Part shown: positions 1-6,397 of the stretch, in pieces
Position numbering within the stretch: the first letter of the stretch is position 1
How the letters are laid out: each line of letters starts with the position of its first letter
From: Butyrivibrio sp. UBA3740
GTDB lineage: Bacteria > Bacillota > Clostridia > Lachnospirales > Lachnospiraceae
DNA: 24,162 nucleotides
Direction of reading: 5' to 3'
Assembly: GCA_002372465.1 (NCBI GenBank)
Contig: DFGW01000263.1
Span: 1-24,162, forward strand
Translations under genes and position numbers: made by a program
Notes under the pieces: model-generated
What the model was told of the DNA's origin: nothing
The model's database searches: none
Seen by the model: the letters and a program-made list of their open reading frames with translations, nothing else

Positions 1-168
1 TTCCACATGAAAAAGAATATCCTCTCCATTTTTCCAATACCTGTCTAAATACCCAGGCTCATACCCTTGAACGTCTTCTGTGTGATAGATGGTTTGTAAC
101 ATTTCTATAAACAATTCACAAATTCTCTGCTCATCTCCCTGAACAGCTTTTCTAATACTGCATGTCAT
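1..168 (-). CDS. GNAT family N-acetyltransferase, N-terminal part only
   Basis: The reverse strand reads 56 codons from an ATG at 166-168 and is still open at the window edge. The product starts MTCSIRKAVQGDEQRICELF and continues with a G-Y-E-P-G-Y-L-D-R-Y-W motif, followed by NGEDILFHVE. This is the usual opening of a small GNAT acetyltransferase: strand beta1 with I-R-x-A, helix alpha1 with the D-x-x-x-I-x-E-L-F pattern, then strand beta2. The acetyl-CoA pyrophosphate loop lies beyond the edge and cannot be seen, so neither substrate nor activity can be judged. A GGGG stretch sits a few bases before the ATG and supports this start. It is too short for the usual open reading frame cut-off because it is truncated. 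Confidence 0.75.
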   Translation of the reverse strand, partial: MTCSIRKAVQGDEQRICELFIEMLQTIYHTEDVQGYEPGYLDRYWKNGEDILFHVE

Positions 169-198
169 TTTTTCCCCGATTATCCTGTAATATATTCT

Positions 199-228
199 TA
201 TATAATGTTCTACCGCTCATCTCGACAA
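199..228 (-). promoter_or_regulatory. Possible promoter of the GNAT gene
   Basis: On the minus strand TTGTCG (223-228) is followed after 18 bases by TATATA (199-204), about 30 bases before the ATG at 168. A small inverted repeat, TCTCG at 220-224 and CGAGA at 230-234, overlaps the -35 box. The match to the sigma-70 consensus is only moderate and the region is AT-rich, so chance matches are likely. Confidence 0.3.
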
Positions 229-405
229 ACGAGAATTTAGCGAGCTCTTTCTCTTATGAAAAGCACTACAAACTGCGATTTGTTTAATACGAAAATTCTA
301 ACCTTTTCATACATAAAAATAAAGCCCACCAATGTGATATGTATCCTCATTTAATCTGTGAATAGTAACCCGAACAGCCCGACCGAACAGCATAACCAAA
401 TTATA

Positions 406-425
406 TTTGAGCTATTTTGAGCTAT
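406..425. repeat. Tandem 10-bp direct repeat
   Basis: TTTGAGCTAT occurs twice head to tail, right after the CCGAACAGC pair at 370-391. Repeats with one-turn spacing upstream of a gene may be a binding site, but nothing else supports that here. Confidence 0.5.
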
Positions 426-569
426 TTTTTATGTACCGTTATGTATTTCCCCAAATGATAAAAATATCACCCTTCATCTCGCTACATTAGACGTGTACCT
501 ATCTCAAAAGTGACGATACCATGGTACTAGTAAAAGACATTTTTCACAGAATTCTTATGGAGGTTTGAC

Positions 570-983
570 ATGTATGATATTCGTACCAGAGAGATTACAG
601 AAGCTATACAAGCAGCTGATGTTGCGCTAGAACACCTTGAAAGAGCAAGAAAGTGCCTTTCAAGCGCGAGCGGTTGGGGTCTATTTGATACCCTTGGCGG
701 CGGTTTTTTAAGCGGCCTTATAAAGCACGGGAAAATGAACGACGCAGAATATGAAATAAAACAGGCAAAGAAAGCTTTGGAAAAGTTCTCGAAAGAACTC
801 CGGGACGTACAGGGATACGCATCTGTACATATCAACGGATTTCTTACATTTGGAGATCTGTTTTGTGATGGCTTTTTGATGGATGTGCTTGTCCAGGCGC
901 AGATTGGTAAGGCAAAACGCGAATGCGAGGATGCCATCTCTAAGATAAAAATGATACGAAATGACCTTCAGCGGATTCTGTAA
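570..983 (+). CDS. Conserved hypothetical helical protein (137 aa)
   Basis: The gene starts at an ATG with GGAGG at 559-563, a good ribosome site. The product is soluble and mostly helical, with no signal peptide or membrane segment. An N-terminal helix (about 1-32) is followed by a Gly-rich W-G-L-F-D-T-L-G-G-G-F-L-S motif (about 36-48), a Lys-rich helix, then F-L-T-F-G-D-L-F-C-D-G-F-L-M-D and a final amphipathic helix. The pattern of a W-x-x-x-D-x-x-G-G-G turn plus a later F-x-x-F-x-D-x-x-x-D-G block recalls a family of unnamed small Firmicutes proteins that I know only as hypothetical. The function is unknown. The next gene follows after about 110 bp on the same strand; whether they share a transcript is unclear. 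Confidence 0.8.
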   Translation: MYDIRTREITEAIQAADVALEHLERARKCLSSASGWGLFDTLGGGFLSGLIKHGKMNDAEYEIKQAKKALEKFSKELRDVQGYASVHINGFLTFGDLFCDGFLMDVLVQAQIGKAKRECEDAISKIKMIRNDLQRIL

Positions 984-1096
984 TAACGATTTTATAAATA
1001 GTTTATTTGCCATCCACATTTTAAACACGAATGAGAAGTAAACTGTCTATTATCGTAGCAGCCAATTATAAACTAAAAATAAAGGGGATTACTACA

Positions 1097-1315
1097 ATGG
1101 GAAGACTTAAATCAGAGGTAGCTGAGTATGTCGGCAACTATACAAGAAGATGCGGATACCCGCCAACAGTTGAGGAGCTTATTTATGCATTTGGACCATT
1201 AAAGGTTATGTGCATGATGTTCTATATTTTTAGCCTTTACCGGATTGGAATGATAAGAAATTCGCTCTTTTTTGGAACGGAAGATCTGCAGCTGATTCCA
1301 AAGAAAATGCAATAA
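1097..1315 (+). CDS. Small hypothetical protein with LexA-like N-terminus (72 aa)
   Basis: The frame is open from 1031, but AAAGGGG at 1081-1087 lies just before the ATG at 1097, which makes this the likely start. Residues 7-33 (E-V-A-E-Y-V ... R-C-G-Y-P-P-T-V-E-E-L) resemble the opening of LexA-type winged-helix domains, where GYPPTVxE is common, but the rest of such a domain is missing. The middle (about 36-48) is hydrophobic and Met-rich. The last 21 residues start MIRNSLFFGT and match, almost codon for codon, a stretch after the J-domain gene at 3136-3204. The function is unknown. A clear terminator follows. Confidence 0.7.
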   Translation: MGRLKSEVAEYVGNYTRRCGYPPTVEELIYAFGPLKVMCMMFYIFSLYRIGMIRNSLFFGTEDLQLIPKKMQ

Positions 1316-1334
1316 CTTAATGCTAATTACAGCA

Positions 1335-1366
1335 GGCTGGTCCACAATCGTGAACCAGCCCTCTTA
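1335..1366 (+). terminator. Terminator after the 1097 gene
   Basis: GGCTGGT at 1335-1341 pairs with ACCAGCC at 1354-1360. The stem continues past one mismatch with CAC/GTG and closes on a four-base loop, and it is followed by a moderately T-rich stretch (CTCTTATTAC). It lies between the stop at 1315 and the convergent end of yaaA at 1372, so it may serve both, but only the plus side has any T run. Confidence 0.65.
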
Positions 1367-1371
1367 TTACT

Positions 1372-2130
1372 TTATGAATTTTTGCTGTTTTCTCTTTCAA
1401 ATACGTAGTCACTATCTGTTGATAGCTCATCCCGGTATATGCACCCTAATCTGTTAAACCCCTTGATCTCTATAGGATCTTCTATCTGTTTTTCGGCCAT
1501 GTATCTGACCATCTCTCCTCTAGCCATTTTGGCATAGGTTCCTTTTGTTACAAGTTTTCCCTTTGACATCTCTGCAAAAGTGACGGTTATGTAGGTATCT
1601 TCAGGTTTCAGGTACTTTTCTATACACTTTGAATACTCTTTGGATGCAAGATTGATGATTATCCCTGAGTCATCGATTACTTCATCGTATAGTCTTGATC
1701 CCCATAAGTCATATAAATCTCTGTGCCCACCAATCTTAGCCTTTGCCTGCATTTCAAGCCTGTATGGTGTTACACCGTCCATAGGTTTTAGTACTCCGTA
1801 GAATCCTGATAGTATCCGAAGGTGCTCCTGTACGTAATCAAATGCGCTATCCTCAAACACAGCAGGCGCCATATACTGGTATGCTATTCCCTCGTAGGAT
1901 AGGATTGCAGGAGTAAGGTTCTTTTCAAGGTCCATCTCCTTTATGCGCCTATAGTTTTGCTCAGCAATTCTTTCATTGCATCCCCAAAGTGCCTGAAGCT
2001 CAGGCCTTTTGTGCTTCCTCATCCACTCAAGGATCTCTTTTGTCTGTTCAAGAAATACAGGACTCCCCTGGCACTTAAGAGTATCTGTATCAGCATTCAT
2101 TTTCTTTGCGGGTGAAAGTATTATTTTCAT
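1372..2130 (-). CDS. yaaA: Peroxide stress protein YaaA (UPF0246/DUF328 family)
   Basis: The 252-aa product has the full family pattern. It shows the N-terminal I-L-S-P-A-K-K-M, then L-S-Y-E-G-I-A-Y-Q near residue 78, then I-L-S-G-F-Y-G-V-L-K-P-M-D-G-V and P-Y-R-L-E-M near 107-128. After these come N-L-A-S-K-E-Y-S-K near 160 and M-A-R-G-E-M-V-R-Y-M near 202. The length is normal for the family. In E. coli YaaA lowers intracellular iron damage under hydrogen peroxide stress and binds DNA; a similar protective role in an anaerobe is inference. The start is supported by AGGGAT a short distance upstream. It appears to be transcribed alone, from the promoter at about 2321 or one nearer. Confidence 0.95.
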   Translation of the reverse strand: MKIILSPAKKMNADTDTLKCQGSPVFLEQTKEILEWMRKHKRPELQALWGCNERIAEQNYRRIKEMDLEKNLTPAILSYEGIAYQYMAPAVFEDSAFDYVQEHLRILSGFYGVLKPMDGVTPYRLEMQAKAKIGGHRDLYDLWGSRLYDEVIDDSGIIINLASKEYSKCIEKYLKPEDTYITVTFAEMSKGKLVTKGTYAKMARGEMVRYMAEKQIEDPIEIKGFNRLGCIYRDELSTDSDYVFERENSKNS

Positions 2131-2291
2131 CGATTATCCCTATTCATATGAAGCAGTTTATCCATTCATCTTATTCTTGCTTTAAGCTGTTCGATTTTTC
2201 AATTGCTATTTTGTTTGTTCCTTGACATGTTTTTCATTCTTAATCCACCATCTCTGGAGAAACACCAAATTACTACATGCACAACAACGCA

Positions 2292-2315
2292 AAAAGGGAG
2301 CCAGAGCCCCCTTTT
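2292..2315 (-). terminator. Strong hairpin with T run, upstream of yaaA
   Basis: AAAAGGG at 2292-2298 pairs with CCCTTTT at 2309-2315; GC/GC pairs continue the stem around a CAGA loop, with one mismatch. Read on the minus strand the hairpin is followed by TTTTT, so it has terminator form. It lies about 90 bp past the better-placed terminator of the DUF6440 operon and right after an extended -10 box at 2321. It could therefore be a second terminator or a structured start of the yaaA leader. Confidence 0.55.
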
Positions 2316-2320
2316 AATCC

Positions 2321-2329
2321 ATTATATCA
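2321..2329 (-). promoter_or_regulatory. Possible extended -10 promoter reading toward yaaA
   Basis: The minus strand reads TGATATAAT, an exact TGnTATAAT extended -10 element, with no good -35 box. Transcription would begin almost at the foot of the hairpin at 2292-2315, giving a leader of about 185 bases before yaaA. Confidence 0.4.
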
Positions 2330-2404
2330 CTATTGAACGCAAAATATTGCGGTATCATGATAGATGCTTAATCACGAACATTATTAGCAACAATTTCAGC
2401 ACAT

Positions 2405-2440
2405 AAAAAGATGCCTGGGCGTATAGCACAAGACATCTTT
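2405..2440 (-). terminator. Terminator of the DUF6440 operon
   Basis: On the minus strand AAAGATGTC pairs with GGCATCTTT around a 16-base loop (arms 2432-2440 and 2407-2415, with one G-T wobble), followed by more T. It lies 45 bp after the stop of the 2485 gene. The wobble pair forms only on the minus-strand RNA, which fits the direction. Confidence 0.65.
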
Positions 2441-2484
2441 CCATTTATGGAGTCTATGAGGTGACTGTTATAAAAATTATTAGC

Positions 2485-2685
2485 TTAGCCATTAAGTACT
2501 GGAGTAATTACAGGTTTTCCTTCTCTGTCAAGAAGGGGTGTCATACCACCGGCATAGCCGCTCGCATGGAACACATAGTTCACACCAGTCTCCTGGTCTG
2601 CCCAAATCTCAGTTACATTAACCGCTCCCTGCGAATAAACCTTTTTAAATCTTTTGTCCATTGTCATTTCCTTGTCCTCTTTCAT
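2485..2685 (-). CDS. DUF6440 family protein (up to 66 aa)
   Basis: The product contains D-K-R-F-K-K-V-Y-S-Q-G near its start, an E-T-G-V-N-Y-V-F-H motif, then G-Y-A-G-G-M-T-P-L-L-D and G-K-P-V-I at the end. This is the typical pattern of the small Firmicutes family DUF6440, whose function is not known. It has no signal peptide. Three in-frame ATGs are possible: 2685, with AGGG in the end of the gene before; 2667, with AGAGG eight bases upstream; and 2661. The family alignment as I recall it begins close to MDKRF, so 2667 or 2661 may be the true start. It follows the membrane peptide gene after 2 bp, which implies coupled translation. Confidence 0.85.
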   Translation of the reverse strand: MKEDKEMTMDKRFKKVYSQGAVNVTEIWADQETGVNYVFHASGYAGGMTPLLDREGKPVITPVLNG

Positions 2686-2687
2686 TA

Positions 2688-2912
2688 TCAGGCCCTGTCC
2701 AGAAGGCTAAAGATCCCAACTACCAACAACACCGGCAATGCAATAGCAACAAGTCCTTTAAATACAAGGCCCACAAGAATAAGTGGAAAGAACACCAGTA
2801 TAAACATAACTTTGATGATGCTCCAACTTGCTCTGAATGCAAAGCCAATCATTTTTCCAAAAACCCAAAAGAAAAATATAATAAAAAGCAGCGACAACAT
2901 AACTCTCACCAT
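2688..2912 (-). CDS. Small hydrophobic membrane protein (70-74 aa)
   Basis: Nearly the whole product is hydrophobic. It has two or three membrane segments, roughly residues 5-27, 33-53 and 55-70, broken by R28 and K35. No known family is recognised. The first ATG (2910-2912) has GGAAGG directly against it, which is too close for a ribosome site, so the ATG at codon 5 (2898-2900) may be the real start. Its stop codon overlaps the spacing to the DUF6440 gene (TGATAATG), so the two form an operon. The pairing suggests that the DUF6440 protein acts at the membrane, but that is inference. Confidence 0.7.
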   Translation of the reverse strand: MVRVMLSLLFIIFFFWVFGKMIGFAFRASWSIIKVMFILVFFPLILVGLVFKGLVAIALPVLLVVGIFSLLDRA

Positions 2913-2959
2913 CCTTCCAAAATATAAAACGCTGTCATCTGTTGCTTATTGATGAGTTT

Positions 2960-2965
2960 ATTATA
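2960..2965 (-). promoter_or_regulatory. Possible -10 box of the small membrane protein/DUF6440 operon
   Basis: TATAAT is read on the minus strand about 50 bp before the gene start. The -35 region at the right distance (TGTATT) is poor. Confidence 0.4.
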
Positions 2966-3135
2966 TTTCTGTCATACAGCTGAATACATCACAACTTTAG
3001 AGAATAATAGCCACATATTTTATCGACAGTAGCAAATGGCATTCGAAAAGCTATATGCTCATAAGAAAAAGCCAAAAAGAACAGGGAATTAACAGAATTT
3101 GAACATTTTGTAGAAAGAAGAGTATTCCTCGAACG

Positions 3136-3204
3136 TTATTTCAACGTCTTGACCGGTAAAAGTCTAAGGCCGTTTGTTCCAAAGAACAGAGAATTTCTTA
3201 TCAT
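3136..3204 (-). pseudogene. Reading-frame remnant related to the C-terminus of the 1097 gene
   Basis: Downstream of the J-domain gene the minus strand reads MIRNSLFFGTNGLRLLPVK then TLK and a stop. The 1097 gene ends with MIRNSLFFGTEDLQLIPKK then MQ and a stop. The first ten codons give identical residues although four codons differ at the third base, which is the mark of selection on protein. No ribosome site precedes this stretch and its frame is -1 to the J-domain gene, which stops at 3249. It may be the lost tail of the J-domain gene after a one-base change, or a leftover of a second copy. The sequence from 2913 to 3135 shows no other gene. Confidence 0.45.
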
Positions 3205-3248
3205 GGAGTTTATCTTCAAAATGTGTTCCGATTTTGTCATCATTTTTG

Positions 3249-3707
3249 TCAAAAGAACAGGAACATCCTGAAAAGCATTGACAGAATCTGCAAGATGATA
3301 AACCACCTGAACATCTTCCAAAGAAAGGAACCACCATATACCGGAGTCCTGTTCCATCCGGTCCAGTTGTTCCATGTATTCCAGTTCTCTTCCGGCCTGT
3401 TATAGCCTCTGCCAAAATCCTGTGTACTCCACTGCCAGTATGTTCCATACTCTTCATAAGGAGTCTCCTCTCTCTCGGCATAGGTACGCTCCTGGGTATA
3501 TGTATGCGCCTGTCTGTACCTCTCAGCCCCCGGTTTGGTAAGAATATCATAGGCTGCATTTATCTCATTCATCTTTTCAGCTGCAGCTGCGTTACCGGGA
3601 TTTAAGTCCGGGTGATACTTTTTTGCAAGCGTTCTGTGTGCTTTTTTGATTTCTTCTTCTGAAGCCCCCGGGGCTACTCCAAGAACCTTGTAGGGATCCA
3701 TCATCAT
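3249..3707 (-). CDS. J-domain (DnaJ-like) protein with C-terminal hydrophobic tail
   Basis: The 152-aa product begins [16 protein letters not shown] and contains a complete J domain at about 3-62 with the HPD motif at 32-34 (K-K-Y-H-P-D-L-N-P) and [11 protein letters not shown] Tyr/Trp/Asn-rich linker follows (about 70-125), and a hydrophobic C-terminal segment of about 20 residues that could anchor it in the membrane. It lacks the Gly/Phe and zinc domains of true DnaJ, so it is a class C co-chaperone that would stimulate a DnaK. The frame is open from 3758, but GAGG eight bases before the ATG at 3705-3707 fixes this start. The zinc-ribbon gene ends 20 bp upstream, so they form an operon. The end may be altered; see the remnant at 3136. 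Confidence 0.88.
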   Translation of the reverse strand: MMMDPYKVLGVAPGASEEEIKKAHRTLAKKYHPDLNPGNAAAAEKMNEINAAYDILTKPGAERYRQAHTYTQERTYAEREETPYEEYGTYWQWSTQDFGRGYNRPEENWNTWNNWTGWNRTPVYGGSFLWKMFRWFIILQILSMLFRMFLFF

Positions 3708-3727
3708 AACATTATCCTCTAGACCGG

Positions 3728-4153
3728 TCAGGTCTTTTTTATAAAACGTTCGTTGCACTTAGGGCATCTGATCTCGATCCTGCCCTTTCCTTTGGGTACT
3801 CTTATCTGCTGGTGACAGCTTTTACAGATATAATATCTGCTCACTTTTCTGTCACGCCACTGCAATCTAACAAGCTTTTCATATTTTCTTGGAACTGTAG
3901 TCATACCAAGAAACTTCTGATTCTCAGCATATCTTTTGGGTATATTTCTTGAATAGACTCTGAAGCAAGCATAAGAAAAAAATACTAGCCACAAAAGATA
4001 TACTATCCTGCTCTGTACAAACAGGTTTAATACCAGCAGCAAGATCGCTATCCCATTGCATGTCCGCGCTAGCGCATCCAACCCGTTACGGCCATACATG
4101 AACTGCGCCATCCTATACTGCATCTTATTGCCAAATTGTCTGATCTTGTCCAT
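3728..4153 (-). CDS. Membrane protein with C-terminal zinc ribbon (141 aa)
   Basis: The start is the ATG at 4151-4153 with GAGG eight bases upstream; the longer frame to 4183 has no ribosome site. About residues 30-70 contain a hydrophobic hairpin of two membrane segments ([12 protein letters not shown] and V-Y-L-L-W-L-V-F-F). The soluble tail carries C-K-S-C and C-P-K-C, separated by a basic stretch ([10 protein letters not shown]), which is a classic zinc ribbon of the kind that precedes small J-domain genes in clostridia. The function is unknown. It sits 20 bp before the J-domain gene, so a membrane-bound chaperone pair is a reasonable guess. A perfect 8-bp inverted repeat lies in its leader. 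Confidence 0.8.
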   Translation of the reverse strand: MDKIRQFGNKMQYRMAQFMYGRNGLDALARTCNGIAILLLVLNLFVQSRIVYLLWLVFFSYACFRVYSRNIPKRYAENQKFLGMTTVPRKYEKLVRLQWRDRKVSRYYICKSCHQQIRVPKGKGRIEIRCPKCNERFIKKT

Positions 4154-4179
4154 ATCGTTAACCTCTTTTATCATCATGG

Positions 4180-4196
4180 GCATTGCCCGGCAATGC
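4180..4196. promoter_or_regulatory. Perfect inverted repeat in the leader of the zinc-ribbon/J-domain operon
   Basis: GCATTGCC (4180-4187) and GGCAATGC (4189-4196) are exact complements with one base between. They lie 27 bp before the ATG at 4153. No T run follows, so this is not a terminator. It could be an operator; a heat-shock CIRCE element would be longer and different in sequence, so that label does not fit. Confidence 0.5.
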
Positions 4197-4417
4197 TCTT
4201 CGTTTCCATTATTCTATGGTCATATGATACGCTCTCTACCTTAAATCAACTTTAAAATCATATAGTCAATTCATTTAGCCTATGAAATGATTATAGGGCT
4301 CTGTCTGTCAGGATTACACGGCCACTTCATGGAAATAACGCACCTTATTTTTCTTTTCCGGGAAAAAGCTTCCTGCAATAAGAAAAACAGACTGTAGTGT
4401 TGTGTTATGAACAATGT

Positions 4418-6187
4418 TTAATCTCTTATATATCTCTGGATAAGCAGTTCAACTCTTTCCCGAGTGAGCTTAGCTCCGGTGCTGTATTCGATCATGGGCT
4501 GCATCGTGCCACCCTCGAAATCAGAGCCGGCTTTCTTCATGGCAGCTTCTTTGTCCTTGATCCATTTCTGCTGCTCTTCCTTAAGACCAGTCATTGTTTC
4601 CTCATCAAGAGTACCTCCCAGATAGGTCCACATCTGATTGATGAGAGAATCCCACAGACTAAATTCTTCATAGGCTAGCTGATTGAGTGTTGCCTGATCA
4701 AGCAACGCATTGTTGGATAGCTCGTTGTCTATCTCAGTTTGCCTTTCTACAGCTGCGTTATACCCTTCAAGAAGCGAATCCTTGGTAGGTGCCTCCGCCT
4801 GCGATGAGTTCATGAACTCAGTCATCGAAGAGCTATTGTTGTGGGAGGTACAGTTTTCAAGAGTAACTTCTCTGTTAGAGAAGGTATTAAATTTGTTGTC
4901 CTTAAATTCACAGTTCCTAAATGTGATTCTGTCGTATTCCCCTACTTCAATAAAGCTGGTAGTATCAAAGCCGGTAGAATCATTACCTGAGAACACACAA
5001 TCCTCAAATGCAACATCATAGGCGCTGTCGCAGGCTATCATTGAAAGATCACTGCTGTCTCTCATGGTGCAGTTCTTAAAGTTGAACGTTCCTACATTGC
5101 GAAGAGAAACAAGTCCATAGGTACACTCATAAATATCAGTGTCCTTAACGTCTGCATCGTTGGAGTTGTATGCCTCAATTCCATAGGTTCCGCTGCCGTA
5201 AAGGTTGCACTTATCAACAGTAAGATGGTCTACACCTTCGAAGTATAGAACACTTCCACTGCAGTAACCGGGTTCAACATGATGCCCGACAGTGAGGTTG
5301 CGTAGTGTAATGCCCTTGCTGTTGTTAAAAGAAATAACGGGGTCATAGGGTTCATCGATACAAAGCTCAACCTTGGCTCCGTCTTTTGCCTCAAGGCATA
5401 AGCTGCTGACTTCTGAAACAACGTTCTTGGTTCCGTCCCAGCTTTCGCTGATGCGGTAGTTGTTTATGCCTTTCTGTGCAACCTGCGAGAAGTCATATTC
5501 CCCGGCCTCAAGCAGGATCTTGCGGTTATTCTGAATGCTGTTTAAAAGATCAGCTGTATTGGATACTGTGACTGTATCGAAGTATCGCAGACTCTCCGGA
5601 TCGTCAAACAAAGGAGAACCCTTGGGAAGATAAATGCTGGTGGTTGTGCTGTCAGACCAGTAGCCCGAATCACCTTCCTCTTCATATCGATATTTCTTTT
5701 CGACAATGAGTCTTCCTTCGTTGTTTAAGAAAATTGTCATTTCTTCATCATCTGCAGACTCGTCGAAGGGGTCCTTAGTCTTGAAGGCATAAGAGTCGTC
5801 ATCCCCATTCTTAACAAGAGGAATTCCGCAATTCTTTTCATAGTAGTCGTATTGAGAAAAGAAATAATCAGCTATGTACTGATCGCCTTCATTTCGGATG
5901 ATGATCTCTGACGTTGGTGCATCACCGTCGCAGTACATCGTAGAGGTATCATAAAAATCACCGTCAGAGTACTCTATGTGGCTTAGCTCGCACATCAGTG
6001 TCCAGTGTCCAACAATGTCAGATACTGCAGGCGCTGTCTCTTCGCTACCGGAAGCTGTCTCCTCTACGCCGGAATCCTGAGATTGCTGCGCATCTTCCTG
6101 TGTGGCCTCCAAAGCGGCGCTTCCGCAACCTGCAAGAGAGGCAGTAAGGCATATCGCCATTATGGCTGTAAGAAATTTTCTTTTCAT
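4418..6187 (-). CDS. Lipoprotein with right-handed beta-helix and C-terminal LprI/DUF1311 domain
   Basis: The 589-aa product starts with a lipoprotein signal peptide ending L-A-G-C (Cys21), then an acidic linker. Residues about 55-190 form an unrecognised domain with a G-H-W-T-L-M start. About 200-450 is a run of beta-helix coils: N-T-A-D-L-L-N-S-I, then repeated patterns such as I-T-L-R-N-L-T-V, L-T-V-D-K-C-N-L-Y, F-N-F-K-N-C-T-M, V-A-F-E-D-C-V-F, I-T-F-R-N-C-E-F and V-T-L-E-N-C-T. The Asn-Cys or Asp-Cys in each coil would stack as a ladder. The C-terminus (about 465-589) has the LprI/DUF1311 pattern: L-W-D-S-L-I-N-Q-M-W, E-E-Q-Q-K-W-I-K-D-K, G-G-T-M-Q-P and L-T-R-E-R-V-E-L-L. LprI-type domains inhibit lysozyme in some bacteria. 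No pectate-lyase catalytic residues are evident, so the helix may bind rather than cut. Confidence 0.88.
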   Translation of the reverse strand: MKRKFLTAIMAICLTASLAGCGSAALEATQEDAQQSQDSGVEETASGSEETAPAVSDIVGHWTLMCELSHIEYSDGDFYDTSTMYCDGDAPTSEIIIRNEGDQYIADYFFSQYDYYEKNCGIPLVKNGDDDSYAFKTKDPFDESADDEEMTIFLNNEGRLIVEKKYRYEEEGDSGYWSDSTTTSIYLPKGSPLFDDPESLRYFDTVTVSNTADLLNSIQNNRKILLEAGEYDFSQVAQKGINNYRISESWDGTKNVVSEVSSLCLEAKDGAKVELCIDEPYDPVISFNNSKGITLRNLTVGHHVEPGYCSGSVLYFEGVDHLTVDKCNLYGSGTYGIEAYNSNDADVKDTDIYECTYGLVSLRNVGTFNFKNCTMRDSSDLSMIACDSAYDVAFEDCVFSGNDSTGFDTTSFIEVGEYDRITFRNCEFKDNKFNTFSNREVTLENCTSHNNSSSMTEFMNSSQAEAPTKDSLLEGYNAAVERQTEIDNELSNNALLDQATLNQLAYEEFSLWDSLINQMWTYLGGTLDEETMTGLKEEQQKWIKDKEAAMKKAGSDFEGGTMQPMIEYSTGAKLTRERVELLIQRYIRD

Positions 6188-6255
6188 ATCGATCCCGACC
6201 TTCTTAATACTTTTTCATATATCTTACCACATCACAAATTCATATAAATTTCATT

Positions 6256-6318
6256 TTAAAAAGCTCCTTTTCAGTAGTCGATGCATTTGATATGCATACC
6301 TTACGTCAAAAGGAGCTT
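6256..6318 (-). terminator. Long hairpin terminator after gtrA
   Basis: AAGCTCCTTTT (6261-6271) pairs exactly with AAAAGGAGCTT (6308-6318). Inside the 36-base loop ATGCAT (6281-6286) can pair with ATGCAT (6292-6297), so the structure is a nested hairpin. On the minus strand it ends in TTTTT, which fits termination of the 7069-6398 transcript before the lipoprotein gene at 6187. Confidence 0.65.
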
Positions 6319-6397
6319 CCTCACAATATTTTAGATACTAAGTTGCAATCAGGGATGTCTAAGTTACAAAAACTCATTTCTTCCCCTGTCCGATAAT

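Larger units (their letters stand above)
169..569. other. Intergenic region of about 400 bp between divergent genes
   Basis: No convincing gene is seen on either strand. The stretch is AT-rich and should hold the promoters of the divergent GNAT gene and the 570 gene. It contains two copies of CCGAACAGC (370-378 and 383-391), a tandem 10-bp repeat at 406-425, and a 10-bp palindrome TACCATGGTA near 517-526. I could not place a clear plus-strand promoter for the 570 gene. Confidence 0.6.
2131..2484. other. Intergenic region of about 350 bp
   Basis: No gene is supported. It holds two minus-strand hairpins with T runs (2292-2315 and 2405-2440) and an extended -10 box between them. The plus-strand reading frame that crosses it has no ribosome site and no family resemblance. 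Confidence 0.6.

Noticed and set aside
2461..2952. 163-aa plus-strand frame across 2461-2952
   Set aside because: It lies opposite the DUF6440 and small membrane protein genes, which have ribosome sites and family resemblance; the plus frame has neither.
3136..3375. 79-aa frame reading through the end of the J-domain gene
   Set aside because: Its first two thirds are only the shifted J-domain codons without a ribosome site. Only the last 23 codons resemble anything and are listed separately.
4354..4366. Inverted repeat TTTTCC / GGAAAA after the LprI lipoprotein gene
   Set aside because: The stem is short with one base between the arms, and no T run follows on the minus strand, so I do not call it a terminator.
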